Source: Sphingomonas guangdongensis | GTDB taxonomy: Bacteria > Pseudomonadota > Alphaproteobacteria > Sphingomonadales > Sphingomonadaceae | DNA: 64,000 bases | Direction: 5' to 3' | NCBI RefSeq assembly: GCF_900199185.1 | Contig: NZ_OBMI01000001.1 | Span: forward strand, 496,001-560,000 | In this document: positions 56,172-63,620 of the stretch, piece after piece | Layout of the letters: every line of letters begins with the position of its first letter | Numbering within the stretch: position 1 is the stretch's first letter | The notes under the pieces: generated by a model | The model's input: only the letters and a program-made list of their open reading frames with translations | The model's database searches: none | Told to the model about the DNA's origin: nothing | Made by a program: the position numbers and the translations under genes

Positions 56172-56290
56172 TGTAGGAAAACGAAAACTAGCGCTGCACT
56201 CGCAAGAAAACTGTGGCGAAAACAGCAGCTTAACGTTGTCACACGTTAGCGCGGTCGATGTATCACAAGATTGGCGAGTAGTTTCCTACA
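56172..56290. promoter_or_regulatory. Inverted repeats upstream of the ribbon-helix-helix/excisionase operon
   Basis: The gap 56100-56463 has no gene. TGTAGGAAA (56172) and TTTCCTACA (56282) are a perfect 9-base inverted repeat about 100 bases apart. Between them, TAACGT-TGTCAC-ACGTTA (56231-56248) is a perfect 6-base palindrome with a 6-base spacer. The DNA is clearly richer in A+T than its surroundings. Likely operators or recombination-protein sites; role inferred. Confidence 0.5.
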
Positions 56291-56463
56291 CTTACCTGCG
56301 GGCTCGCCGCATAGGGTGTGCTCAAAATTCCCCTCCGAAGATGGGCGAGCTAGGGCCAGCTAAAGCTCCCTGCCTACAGCCTTGCTAAGCTTCTCCGGCA
56401 GAATCGGCAGCGCCGCCGTTAAGGGCACGAAACAATCGATGACTGGGGCTACAAGGCGCTATT

Positions 56464-57360
56464 TCAGAGCTTGAAGCAGTGCTCTCGGTGCCATGCCATA
56501 AAGTGCGGATGAGGACGATCGAGGGCGCGGATGGTGGGTAGAGCGCGACCGGTTCGGTTGATCATCGCGCGCAAGCTGTCGGGATCGTTCGCCTGGCGCG
56601 AGACAAGGATCTCGAGGTCGTCAGAGAGGCTGATCAGCCCCCGATCGAACATCCAATGCACGGTGCCGGATAGTGCCAGTCCATTGGTCACGATATCGGG
56701 ACCGTTCGCCTCCACCGGCCGGATATGAGCGGCTTCGGCTTCAGCCCGGCCGCCGCCGTTGATGATCCGAAGCCCGGTGATCGCGCAGCGCTCGCCATAG
56801 GCGCGTAACACGACCTTTCGGAACACCCGATCCCGAAAGATGCGCAACGTGTAGGTGGTGATCCGTTCGCGCTCGTGCTCGAAAGCGAACGGCGCTCGCT
56901 CTTCCTGGAGAACCGATCCGGCCGCGTGGTCGATGCGGGGGAGCAGCGCTTCGTCGTTGCCCAGACCGAGGTCCAGGATGCGGTTGAAGTCGGTCGTGGA
57001 GATCGGCCGCACAGCCGATTGCGCCCGCCCCGAGACGCGCTGCTGCTCATTGAGCAAGCGTCGCTCGATCAGACCGTCAGGCCCATTGAAGGACACGGGA
57101 TTAGCGAACTCCAGATAGCTGCCGGGCTCGATAACGGCCACGTACATGGCGCGGATTAAGGGGTCAGGGATGATTTCCTGCACGCGTGCCACCGCGAAGT
57201 AGCCGCGCGTGGCCCTGACCTTCACCGGCTCGTAGTACAGCACCCAATCGCCCACGCAGGCGCTCGCCCGTCCGAGGTACTGCGCCGGAAACTGGTACCG
57301 CTCAGCCGGACTGTCGTCGTAGATCGAGTCGGTTCGGTGAACGAAAACGCCAAGCGCCAT
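56464..57360 (-). CDS. HNH endonuclease with N-terminal EVE/SRA-like domain (restriction type)
   Basis: 298 residues. The C-terminal HNH_2-type domain has CAITGLRIINGGGRAEAEAAH, then IVTNGLALSGTVHWMFDRGLI, giving the His-Asn-His set in a restriction-like arrangement (COG3440-like). The N-terminal 100 residues (YQFPAQYLGRASACVGDWVLYYEPV, then GYFAVARVQEIIPDP) resemble the PUA/EVE/SRA-like readers fused to such nucleases, which suggests cleavage of modified DNA. Stand-alone; no methyltransferase is adjacent. Typical defence-island cargo. Confidence 0.85.
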   Translation of the reverse strand: MALGVFVHRTDSIYDDSPAERYQFPAQYLGRASACVGDWVLYYEPVKVRATRGYFAVARVQEIIPDPLIRAMYVAVIEPGSYLEFANPVSFNGPDGLIERRLLNEQQRVSGRAQSAVRPISTTDFNRILDLGLGNDEALLPRIDHAAGSVLQEERAPFAFEHERERITTYTLRIFRDRVFRKVVLRAYGERCAITGLRIINGGGRAEAEAAHIRPVEANGPDIVTNGLALSGTVHWMFDRGLISLSDDLEILVSRQANDPDSLRAMINRTGRALPTIRALDRPHPHFMAWHREHCFKL

Positions 57361-57545
57361 GCAAGCCCCTCAAGCTCACCCTTAGTGGCGCAAGCCAGCG
57401 AGGCGAAGCGCCAAACGAGCGATGCCTTCGCTCCAACTTCTGCCATCTGTTTATGGTCAAGCTGCCGGAGCTCGCCGCGGCCGAGGCCAAACGCCGCGTG
57501 GCGCCCTGACGGGCGTCAGACGACCGTCATTGGATTGATCGTTAG

Positions 57546-57737
57546 GGCCGCGGTGCGGCGTGGCGGCCGGGCGGGCACCAGATCCGCGAGGTGCGTCGGA
57601 TCGCCAATGCCGACGGGCTGCACCACGACGCGGCGCTCGCGTTTCTCGCGCATCTCGTCGCCGACATATGGGTCGAGGCCGATCCGGACCGCCCCTTAAA
57701 CGACGACCTCAGGGTGCGATGCTGGTCGTTGCTCTGA
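57546..57737 (+). pseudogene. Possible gene remnant in the 625-base gap 57361-57985
   Basis: The gap between the HNH gene and the deoxyribosyltransferase-like gene has no intact gene. One frame between stops at 57543 and 57735 reads like a real protein end (GGHQIREVRRIANADGLHH, then AFLAHLVADIWVEADPDRP and CWSLL), with normal amino-acid balance. The only start inside it is a GTG at 57591 without a ribosome site. Either a 48-residue protein or the tail of a decayed gene. The rest of the gap shows nothing I can name. Confidence 0.3.
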
Positions 57738-57985
57738 TGCCGCCGGATGCCGCGTAGCTGCGCCTCCGACTAACTACGCATCGCTCGCGCTCGGTCGTTC
57801 GGCCCCCGTCGAGAGCTGCGGAAGACGAACACAAGCTACGCTCGTAGCTCAGCCGCTTCTGTCCGCGACAGGCGCGGCAACGCCATCCACGACGCGCGAT
57901 CGAGCATGTTCGCCGATCGTCTGATGGGCTCTACTCCGAAGAGAGGGATGCAGGTAACCAGACGTTCGGCGACAAAGGACACCGT

Positions 57986-58597
57986 ATGAACATCGAACTG
58001 ACCGGCGAGCAGTTGGCGGACGTCGCACTATCCACTCTCAGAGCAGCGCTAGGCAGCGAGCGCTACCAGTATCTCAGCGGACCGATCACCGGCGGCAGGC
58101 GCCTGCTGACGTGGCATCTCGCCGAAGGACGGCTCCTCGCTGCGGAAAGGCGCCGCAACGCGTGCCGTCGAGCGGTCATCGAACCAAATATCGCGGATCT
58201 CCGCGAGGAGGCCAATCGGCAGCGGGCCGCCGGCATCCGCACGATCGAACCAGGCAGCTTTGAGGCCGACTTCGTTCACTGGGGTCAGGCGGAGTTCCTG
58301 GCCTTCTGGGATCGCGTACTGGAGAGGCACGCCTCGCGCGTGAGATTCGTCTCAGGCTGGGAGTTCAGTGCAGGGTGCGCGTTCGAATACCGCCGAGCCG
58401 CTGCGCACGGCCTGGCGCGGGTCGACGTAGACGGGCACGAACTCGCCCCCGCCGCCGCCCTCGATCTGCTCGCGACCGCGCTCGGGCGGATCGACGAGGC
58501 GCACGACCCGGCGGATCCGCGGGACGAGGTCCTGGCGAGGCTCCGTGACGCGATAGCCTTCCAGACGTCGCTCATCGCGGCGATCGCGCGCGGCTAA
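57986..58597 (+). CDS. Nucleoside 2-deoxyribosyltransferase / DUF4406-like protein
   Basis: 203 residues with AAGGAC before the ATG. YQYLSGPITGGRRLLTWH near residue 27 matches the glycine-rich YLSGPxTG loop of the nucleoside-deoxyribosyltransferase-like/SLOG group. Later QRAAGIRTIEPGSFEAD, FWDRVLERHASRV and the active-site-like GWEFSAGCAFEYRRAAAHGL (W..S.G...E) fit the same fold in order. In defence systems such folds can make or sense nucleotide signals or break down NAD+. It converges with the membrane module at 58620. Enzyme activity is inferred only. Confidence 0.65.
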   Translation: MNIELTGEQLADVALSTLRAALGSERYQYLSGPITGGRRLLTWHLAEGRLLAAERRRNACRRAVIEPNIADLREEANRQRAAGIRTIEPGSFEADFVHWGQAEFLAFWDRVLERHASRVRFVSGWEFSAGCAFEYRRAAAHGLARVDVDGHELAPAAALDLLATALGRIDEAHDPADPRDEVLARLRDAIAFQTSLIAAIARG

Positions 58598-58619
58598 ACA
58601 GGTGAAGACGCAACGCGGC

Positions 58620-60230
58620 TCAGCAGCCCAAGGTCTCGATCCAGGCGATCAGCGCCCCGAGCGACGCGCCGGGATTGAAGGCGAGCACCGCGTCCGCAGC
58701 CGCGAGAACCACGGGCGCCAGCCATATCGTCGCCGCGACGCAGCCGATAACCGCGCCCGCATAGACGCAGCGGAGCGTCCGCTGGACCGTCCTCGCGCTC
58801 CAGCGGAAGCGGAGCGCGAGGCTGTTGACGACGCCCCTGATCGCCTGCTCCTCTCGGCGCGGTCTCACCCGCTTCGCGCCGATTCGGTCCTCCGCCAGAA
58901 CCTGCCAGGAGACGATGATCAGAAAGCAGGCGCACAGAAGCGCGGGCAGCAGGTACCAGCGCGCGGCGACCGTCAGCCATTCGTCCGGCAGTCCGGGAAT
59001 GATGGCGACCAGGCCCGATGGCTTGACCTCGTTGCGGACGAGCGCGTTGTGCGCGCTGATCGTTGACGCCAGCAGCGACGTCGCGGCGATGCAGCCCGCC
59101 AGGCCCGCGACCACCACCTGCCCGAGATTGGCCCGGCGCGCCGACGCTTGGTCAAGCTGAACCTTGAGCGACTCCCGGACGTGCTTGTAGTCGTAGCCGT
59201 AAGTCAGGGCATTGGCCTCGAACGCCCACGGATCGTCGACCCGACGCCGATACTTCAAAAGCGTGCTCTGGAAGGCGTCCGCGTAGGCGAGGATGCCCGT
59301 TGCCTCGCGCAGATCCTGCAGGTTGCCCCTGCGCGCCAGCGCGTCGACGATCCGCGTGAGGCTCCAGGCGGTCGCACGCCGCCAATGCTCCTCCCGATCG
59401 TCGAGCGGTCGCGACGACAGCGGCACCAGAGGGGTGATCTGGTCCGACTTGGCGTCGTGATGGACGTGGTGATGGACCATGTCCTTGAGGAAGAAGTAGG
59501 ACTGTCGCGCCAGCACCTCCAGCTGGTCGGCATCGAAGCCCGTCGTGGCCTCCTCGTCAAACCAAAGCCTCGCCTCGCCGGTCCTGAACAGCGCGAACTC
59601 GATCCTAGCGGGACGGTTCAGACGGGCGGCGAGGCCAGCGGCCTGGTCGGGAAAGTCGTCGAGAGCGGACGTCGTAGCCTCGTATGGCAGTATCCGGATC
59701 GCCTCGCGCAGCCGGCGAAGCACGTCCTTCTGGACCGCCGCATTCGCCTCCTCCCTCTGATGCGGCATGACGTGGATGCTGCCGAGCAGCATGCCCTGGG
59801 CATCCGGCGCGGTCTCGACGACCAGGCGTGGCCTGTCTTCCTGCTCCGAGACCTTCCGATGATCGGGACGGAGGACGTCATAAACCCGCCCTGCCGCATG
59901 CCGGAGGCCGACCGGGCGCGGAGGGGAAGGCGGACGCTGGGCAATGCCCACTGGCGCCGCGACCTCGTGCGTGACGCCGATCATGACGAAGTCCTGCCGT
60001 GCCGCCTTCCTCCGCCAGCGCGTCCACCAGGCGTAGGCCAGGAAGTCGTCCGTCTGCCTGGACTGATGGACTGCGACCAAGCGCTTCAAGGCAGGTTGGG
60101 GATACGCCACCGTCGCCGCCAGCACGTCCGCTCCGCGAGAGTGTCCGATCAGGCTGAACGAGAGGTGGCTATGAACGTTCGGGACCCATCCTGCGTAGCC
60201 GAGCCGCTTGCCTGACCAAGGAGCCTCCAC
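58620..60230 (-). CDS. Large membrane protein of unknown function with a GHSRG motif
   Basis: 536 residues. Near residue 28, SLIGHSRGADVLAA is a GxSxG nucleophile-elbow-like motif. Residues 110-365 are soluble, with RQSYFFLKDMVHHHVHHDAKSD (about 250-270), notable for five histidines. Hydrophobic helices lie near 370-400, 420-445 and 480-520, so the C-terminal third is membrane-embedded. The GTG at 60230 has GAGG upstream and follows the small membrane gene by 7 bases. No known family recognised. The C-terminal pore-like helices would fit an effector, but this is a guess. Confidence 0.65.
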   Translation of the reverse strand: MEAPWSGKRLGYAGWVPNVHSHLSFSLIGHSRGADVLAATVAYPQPALKRLVAVHQSRQTDDFLAYAWWTRWRRKAARQDFVMIGVTHEVAAPVGIAQRPPSPPRPVGLRHAAGRVYDVLRPDHRKVSEQEDRPRLVVETAPDAQGMLLGSIHVMPHQREEANAAVQKDVLRRLREAIRILPYEATTSALDDFPDQAAGLAARLNRPARIEFALFRTGEARLWFDEEATTGFDADQLEVLARQSYFFLKDMVHHHVHHDAKSDQITPLVPLSSRPLDDREEHWRRATAWSLTRIVDALARRGNLQDLREATGILAYADAFQSTLLKYRRRVDDPWAFEANALTYGYDYKHVRESLKVQLDQASARRANLGQVVVAGLAGCIAATSLLASTISAHNALVRNEVKPSGLVAIIPGLPDEWLTVAARWYLLPALLCACFLIIVSWQVLAEDRIGAKRVRPRREEQAIRGVVNSLALRFRWSARTVQRTLRCVYAGAVIGCVAATIWLAPVVLAAADAVLAFNPGASLGALIAWIETLGC

Positions 60231-60237
60231 GACCGCC

Positions 60238-60510
60238 TCAGAAGACGTCGCGCGCGACCGTTCTGGTTCCCCGGATCTCCACCCCCTCCGACGAGGCCTC
60301 GAAGAGCAGACCCTCGCGCATCGGGATGAGCCCGCCCGTCCGATCAGGCGGCACGCTTCCCTCCATCAACGCGCGAACCGTCACGCCGGCGCGCAGCAGC
60401 TCCTCAGCCTGGCGCTCACCCTCGTCGGTGACGCGGAGGTATGCGGCCACCAAGCGGCTTACCAGCATAAAGGCCGCAAGGAAGAAGATGCCAAGGATGA
60501 TCGTCTTCAT
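60238..60510 (-). CDS. Small single-pass membrane protein partnered with the 536-residue protein
   Basis: 90 residues. Residues 1-24 are a signal-anchor helix (MKTIILGIFFLAAFMLVSRL), then an amphipathic charged helix (VTDEGERQAEELLRAGVTV) and a soluble C-terminus with GGLIPMREGLLFEASSEGVE. It precedes the 536-residue gene by 7 bases, so the two should be cotranscribed and may form one complex. No family recognised. Confidence 0.65.
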   Translation of the reverse strand: MKTIILGIFFLAAFMLVSRLVAAYLRVTDEGERQAEELLRAGVTVRALMEGSVPPDRTGGLIPMREGLLFEASSEGVEIRGTRTVARDVF

Positions 60511-60635
60511 CTGTTCCCTCTATGTACCAACTAGCCGAGCTGCGAGCAAGTGGGTTCTAAACCATCCAGGCGGCAGAAGGCCCCCAGTCCGACGTCCCGG
60601 CGCGTGCCGCGACGTCCCGTGACGAAACGAACGGG

Positions 60636-61988
60636 TCAGCCGGACGGCTCCATGCGTGCCGGCACTCCGGCTTTGCGCACGAGGTCGGCCATGTGGCTGG
60701 TCAGGCCGAACGAACCGCGCAACAGCAGACCCTCGTTGGGATCGAGCGAGCCGATCTCGCGGCGGAGCGCGGCCAAGCCTGCGGACGCCTCCACCGTCCT
60801 CCAGGACGAGGGTTCGCCATCGACCAGAACGTGGTCCATTCGGTCGGGCGCGCCTGCGTGGAGCTGCACGACCCACGCCTCCGCGCCATCGTGGACCCAC
60901 TCTAGACGCACCGCTCCGAGCACCGATCCGGCGGACGAGCACGCGGCGCCCACCTTTCGAAGAACGTGCTCGGGTAGTGCCTGCGGCGCCTGCTCGGACA
61001 GCATGAAGCGGTCGCCGGTCCCGGCCACTCCCTCAATCAGCACCGTGCCGTCTGCCGCGACAGCCGCTGCGCCCGAGTGCGCCGCGGGCACCGCCGCCTG
61101 CGAGAGGACCGACGCGATCGCCGTTCCCGCGGAATCCTCCTTGGCCAGCAGGGCGAAGGGATCGGTCCACCCGCGCGTCGTGGTAAATAGGCCGGGTTCC
61201 TGCTCAACGGGACAGGTGCGCGTCCAAGTCCCTACGCCGCCGGTCGCGACGCCGAAGGAGAACGGTGCGACCCTCCGGCAGATTGCCAGAGTCGATGGGA
61301 CGCGCAGCCCGATGAGGTGGGCCACCAGGAGACCGTAGAGCTTGTCGCCCAAATGGCGGCTAAAGCGATTCGGCCAGACGACGGCCGCACGACCGGGCTC
61401 CGCCGCCGTCTCCTCCCGCTCCCAGAGCAGTGTCCGCGTCGCGCGATATCCGCGCGGCAATGGGTGGACGCTGAATTCGGTCCTGCCCCCCGCCGGGACG
61501 TCCGGACGGAAGCCGTAAACGATCTCTAGCAGGTCTACTCCCAGGTCCAGCGGAAGTGAGGCGACGCCCGGCTTCTCGACGCACCGGGGCGTGTCATCCG
61601 GCGCGAACTCGATCAGATCATCCTGCACCACTCCAGAGACGCCGCCGTCCGACACGTCGACCGTCTCGTTGAGGATCACGTGCAGACCCTCGCCAAGCAG
61701 CCGCTCCGCGGTCGCGACGACCTCCGCCGCAGACTGAAGCCCGTAGACGAACTCGCGGCTCCGGGGATCGGTCGGCTCGTAGCTGCGAACGTTGACGCGG
61801 CCCTCCGGTGAGGCTGCTAGCAGCGCCGACGCGGCGTCCGCCAGATCGCCGAAGCGATGGTCCGCCGGATGCCCCAGCACGCGCGAATGCGTCTGCGCGA
61901 AAACGCCGCCGCCCTGCGGGGCGAACGACACGAACTGCGCGACGTTGCCGACTGCGGCCAAAGCGTCCAGCGATCGGTCCTTGCGCAT
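60636..61988 (-). CDS. Unrecognised 450-residue protein, possibly ATP-grasp/PEP-utilising-enzyme-like
   Basis: The ATG at 61988 has AGGGGAG upstream; the frame runs to a TTG at 62015. The N-terminal half contains striking dense motifs: VNVRSYEPTDPRSREFVYGL, ILNETVDVSDGGVSGVVQDD and EFAPDDTPRCVEKPGVASLP. The second half has FSRHLGDKLYGLLVAHLIGLR, LIEGVAGTGDRFMLSEQAP and RLEWVHDGAEAWVVQLHAG. The last resembles the final strand of PEP-synthase-type ATP-grasp domains (EW..DG....Q). No membrane helices. Family and function are unknown to me; an ATP-dependent ligase or phosphotransferase is a hypothesis. Confidence 0.6.
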   Translation of the reverse strand: MRKDRSLDALAAVGNVAQFVSFAPQGGGVFAQTHSRVLGHPADHRFGDLADAASALLAASPEGRVNVRSYEPTDPRSREFVYGLQSAAEVVATAERLLGEGLHVILNETVDVSDGGVSGVVQDDLIEFAPDDTPRCVEKPGVASLPLDLGVDLLEIVYGFRPDVPAGGRTEFSVHPLPRGYRATRTLLWEREETAAEPGRAAVVWPNRFSRHLGDKLYGLLVAHLIGLRVPSTLAICRRVAPFSFGVATGGVGTWTRTCPVEQEPGLFTTTRGWTDPFALLAKEDSAGTAIASVLSQAAVPAAHSGAAAVAADGTVLIEGVAGTGDRFMLSEQAPQALPEHVLRKVGAACSSAGSVLGAVRLEWVHDGAEAWVVQLHAGAPDRMDHVLVDGEPSSWRTVEASAGLAALRREIGSLDPNEGLLLRGSFGLTSHMADLVRKAGVPARMEPSG

Positions 61989-62616
61989 CGGCTCCCCTGC
62001 CAGCCCTATTCGCAAAGTAGCCTAACGCCGCCGCGTCGCGCGCGCCAGCGCGACGTCGCGCAGTATCAGCTTGGGCAGGTCCTGTCGCGCGTCCGTCGAA
62101 GCGACTCCGGTGCCGGCCTACAATCTTCGCCGTTAGAACGGCTGAGGCGCTCACGCCCGCCCCGCACGGTTGTGGCCGCACCCGCCGGCATGCCCCGCCA
62201 AGGCCGTGCGGCCCGGTGATCGCGGGCCGGACGGTTACCGGCGCGGAAAGGGCCAGAAGCGGCCAGCGGTGGTTCTTATCGGCGCCACCCCTCGGAGCGG
62301 CGCCGAACCGTGGAAGGCGAATAGCGGCCGCATGTCGCTCCGCACCGACTCGCTAGCTTCGACGTAGGAGTGATAACGGGAACATCATGGCTTGCAGCGG
62401 CGGCGATCCTCTGAACGGCGGTATGGAGACCGGAATTTACGCAGCCCAACCTTGACCGTTTAAGTTCCGTGTTTGTTCTGGGGGACGCCTGCCGCTTGAA
62501 TTACGAAGGACATCGATGAGGAACTGTGATGCAGGTGGTCGCACCTAGCATGCTTGACACCCAGTCCTTTTCTTGGGAGCCGGAGATAAGGCGATGGGGA
62601 GCTGGCGCTTTTCTTA
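61989..62616. other. Intergenic region upstream of the Hachiman-like pair
   Basis: About 630 bases between the start of the 450-residue gene and the small frame ahead of hamA. The first 350 bases are GC-rich with no convincing frame on either strand. From about 62380 the composition shifts to a lower GC content like that of hamA, suggesting a junction between island modules. The divergent promoters for both flanking genes should lie here, but I see no clear -35/-10 pair. Confidence 0.4.
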
Positions 62617-62694
62617 ATGCAGCGTTTGGCCGATCCCTCAGATGCGGGCTTCACCGTCTCCGTTCGACCTGGTCAGAGGCGTTCCGCCGGATGA
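62617..62694 (+). CDS. Possible 25-residue leader or remnant overlapping hamA
   Basis: ATG at 62617 reads MQRLADPSDAGFTVSVRPGQ and ends at TGA 62692-62694, overlapping the hamA ATG (ATGA). The frame is open back to a TAA near 62587 (GELALFLMQRL). It may couple translation into hamA or be the tail of a decayed upstream gene. No obvious ribosome site. Confidence 0.3.
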   Translation: MQRLADPSDAGFTVSVRPGQRRSAG

Positions 62695-63620
62695 CCAGCA
62701 TCGCCTTCGAGACCGTCATTGACGACTCACTGTCGAAAATAACGAATATCGCCCAGTTGAAGGTGCTGTTGAACAAGCGTGTTCTGAGTTTAGTGAACGA
62801 TTTCGAGGACGGAAAATGGCTCAGCAGTCGTTTCCAGAGCTATTTATGGGACAACATCGCCCAAACCGCGCTCTCTGAACGGGAGCGACTTGCCCTAGCG
62901 GATCAGAGCCACTCAGCACTTGTGGCTTCCGCTAGGAATCTTAGGCTCACCGATAAGGACGAAGTTGGTCAGGGAAGCGAGATCGCGGAAGTTTTCCTCT
63001 ATGGAATAATGAAAAACCATTTCGGGGCGCTACCCGTTGTCCCTAAGATATTTTACAAGCAGAACGTCCAGGACAACGCGAAGGGCGCTGATAGCGTCCA
63101 CATTGTGATCAGCGACGATGGTGAGGACTTTACGCTATGGTTCGGCGAAGCGAAGTTTTATAACTCCATCGTCGACGCACGTTTGGACGCGGTCGTGAAC
63201 TCGGTCTACGCGAGCCTCGATACGGGAAAGCTCAAAAAAGAGAACGCCATCATCACCAATGTGTCGGATCTCGACCGGTTGGTCCTTTCCGCATCCTTGA
63301 GGACGAAGATCAAGGCCGCGCTCAGCAGCCAGGTATCAATAGATCATCTGAAGCCGAAGAGTCACGTTCCGATCCTCATTCTCCACCAGTGCGCCGAGAC
63401 AGCCAAATGCGTCCAGCTATCTGACGAATATCGGAACGCAATCTCCGTCCAGCACACCGAGAGGGCCGAAGCCTACTTTTCAAGGCAATTATCCGGGTCG
63501 TCCAAGGTCCATAGGTATGGCGACATCCAATTCCATCTGATCCTCTTCCCGGTTCCGGACAAAAAGGCGATCGTCGAGACATTCTTGGGAGCGGTCTCCT
63601 ACTTCAAGGGGGCGGCGTAA
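62691..63620 (+). CDS. hamA: Hachiman anti-phage nuclease subunit HamA (DUF1837)
   Basis: 309 residues from ATG 62691 (MTSIAFETVIDDSLSK). The DUF1837 nuclease core is visible: GQGSEIAEVFLYGIMKNHFG (catalytic Glu), KGADSVHIVIS (Asp) and LWFGEAKFYNS (ExK), i.e. a PD-(D/E)xK-type site. DARLDAVVNSVYASL follows as in the family. HamA is the effector nuclease released by HamB. The gene has lower GC and different codon use from the core genome, a sign of transfer. Its TAA overlaps the hamB ATG (TAATG). The frame extends upstream to 62526 but that extension lacks family features. Confidence 0.88.
   Translation: MTSIAFETVIDDSLSKITNIAQLKVLLNKRVLSLVNDFEDGKWLSSRFQSYLWDNIAQTALSERERLALADQSHSALVASARNLRLTDKDEVGQGSEIAEVFLYGIMKNHFGALPVVPKIFYKQNVQDNAKGADSVHIVISDDGEDFTLWFGEAKFYNSIVDARLDAVVNSVYASLDTGKLKKENAIITNVSDLDRLVLSASLRTKIKAALSSQVSIDHLKPKSHVPILILHQCAETAKCVQLSDEYRNAISVQHTERAEAYFSRQLSGSSKVHRYGDIQFHLILFPVPDKKAIVETFLGAVSYFKGAA

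Noticed and set aside
57337..57699. A 120-codon plus-strand frame overlapping the HNH gene start and the following gap.
   Set aside because: Ser/Arg/Pro-rich antisense-type translation with no ribosome site; a different frame in the gap reads better as a remnant.
59148..60215. A 355-codon plus-strand frame opposite the 536-residue island protein.
   Set aside because: Its composition is the usual Arg/Gly/Gln-rich antisense type; the minus-strand frame has coherent membrane helices and sits in an operon arrangement.
62526..62690. An upstream ATG giving HamA 55 extra residues.
   Set aside because: The extension has no family similarity and no good ribosome site; the ATG at 62691 gives the expected N-terminus.
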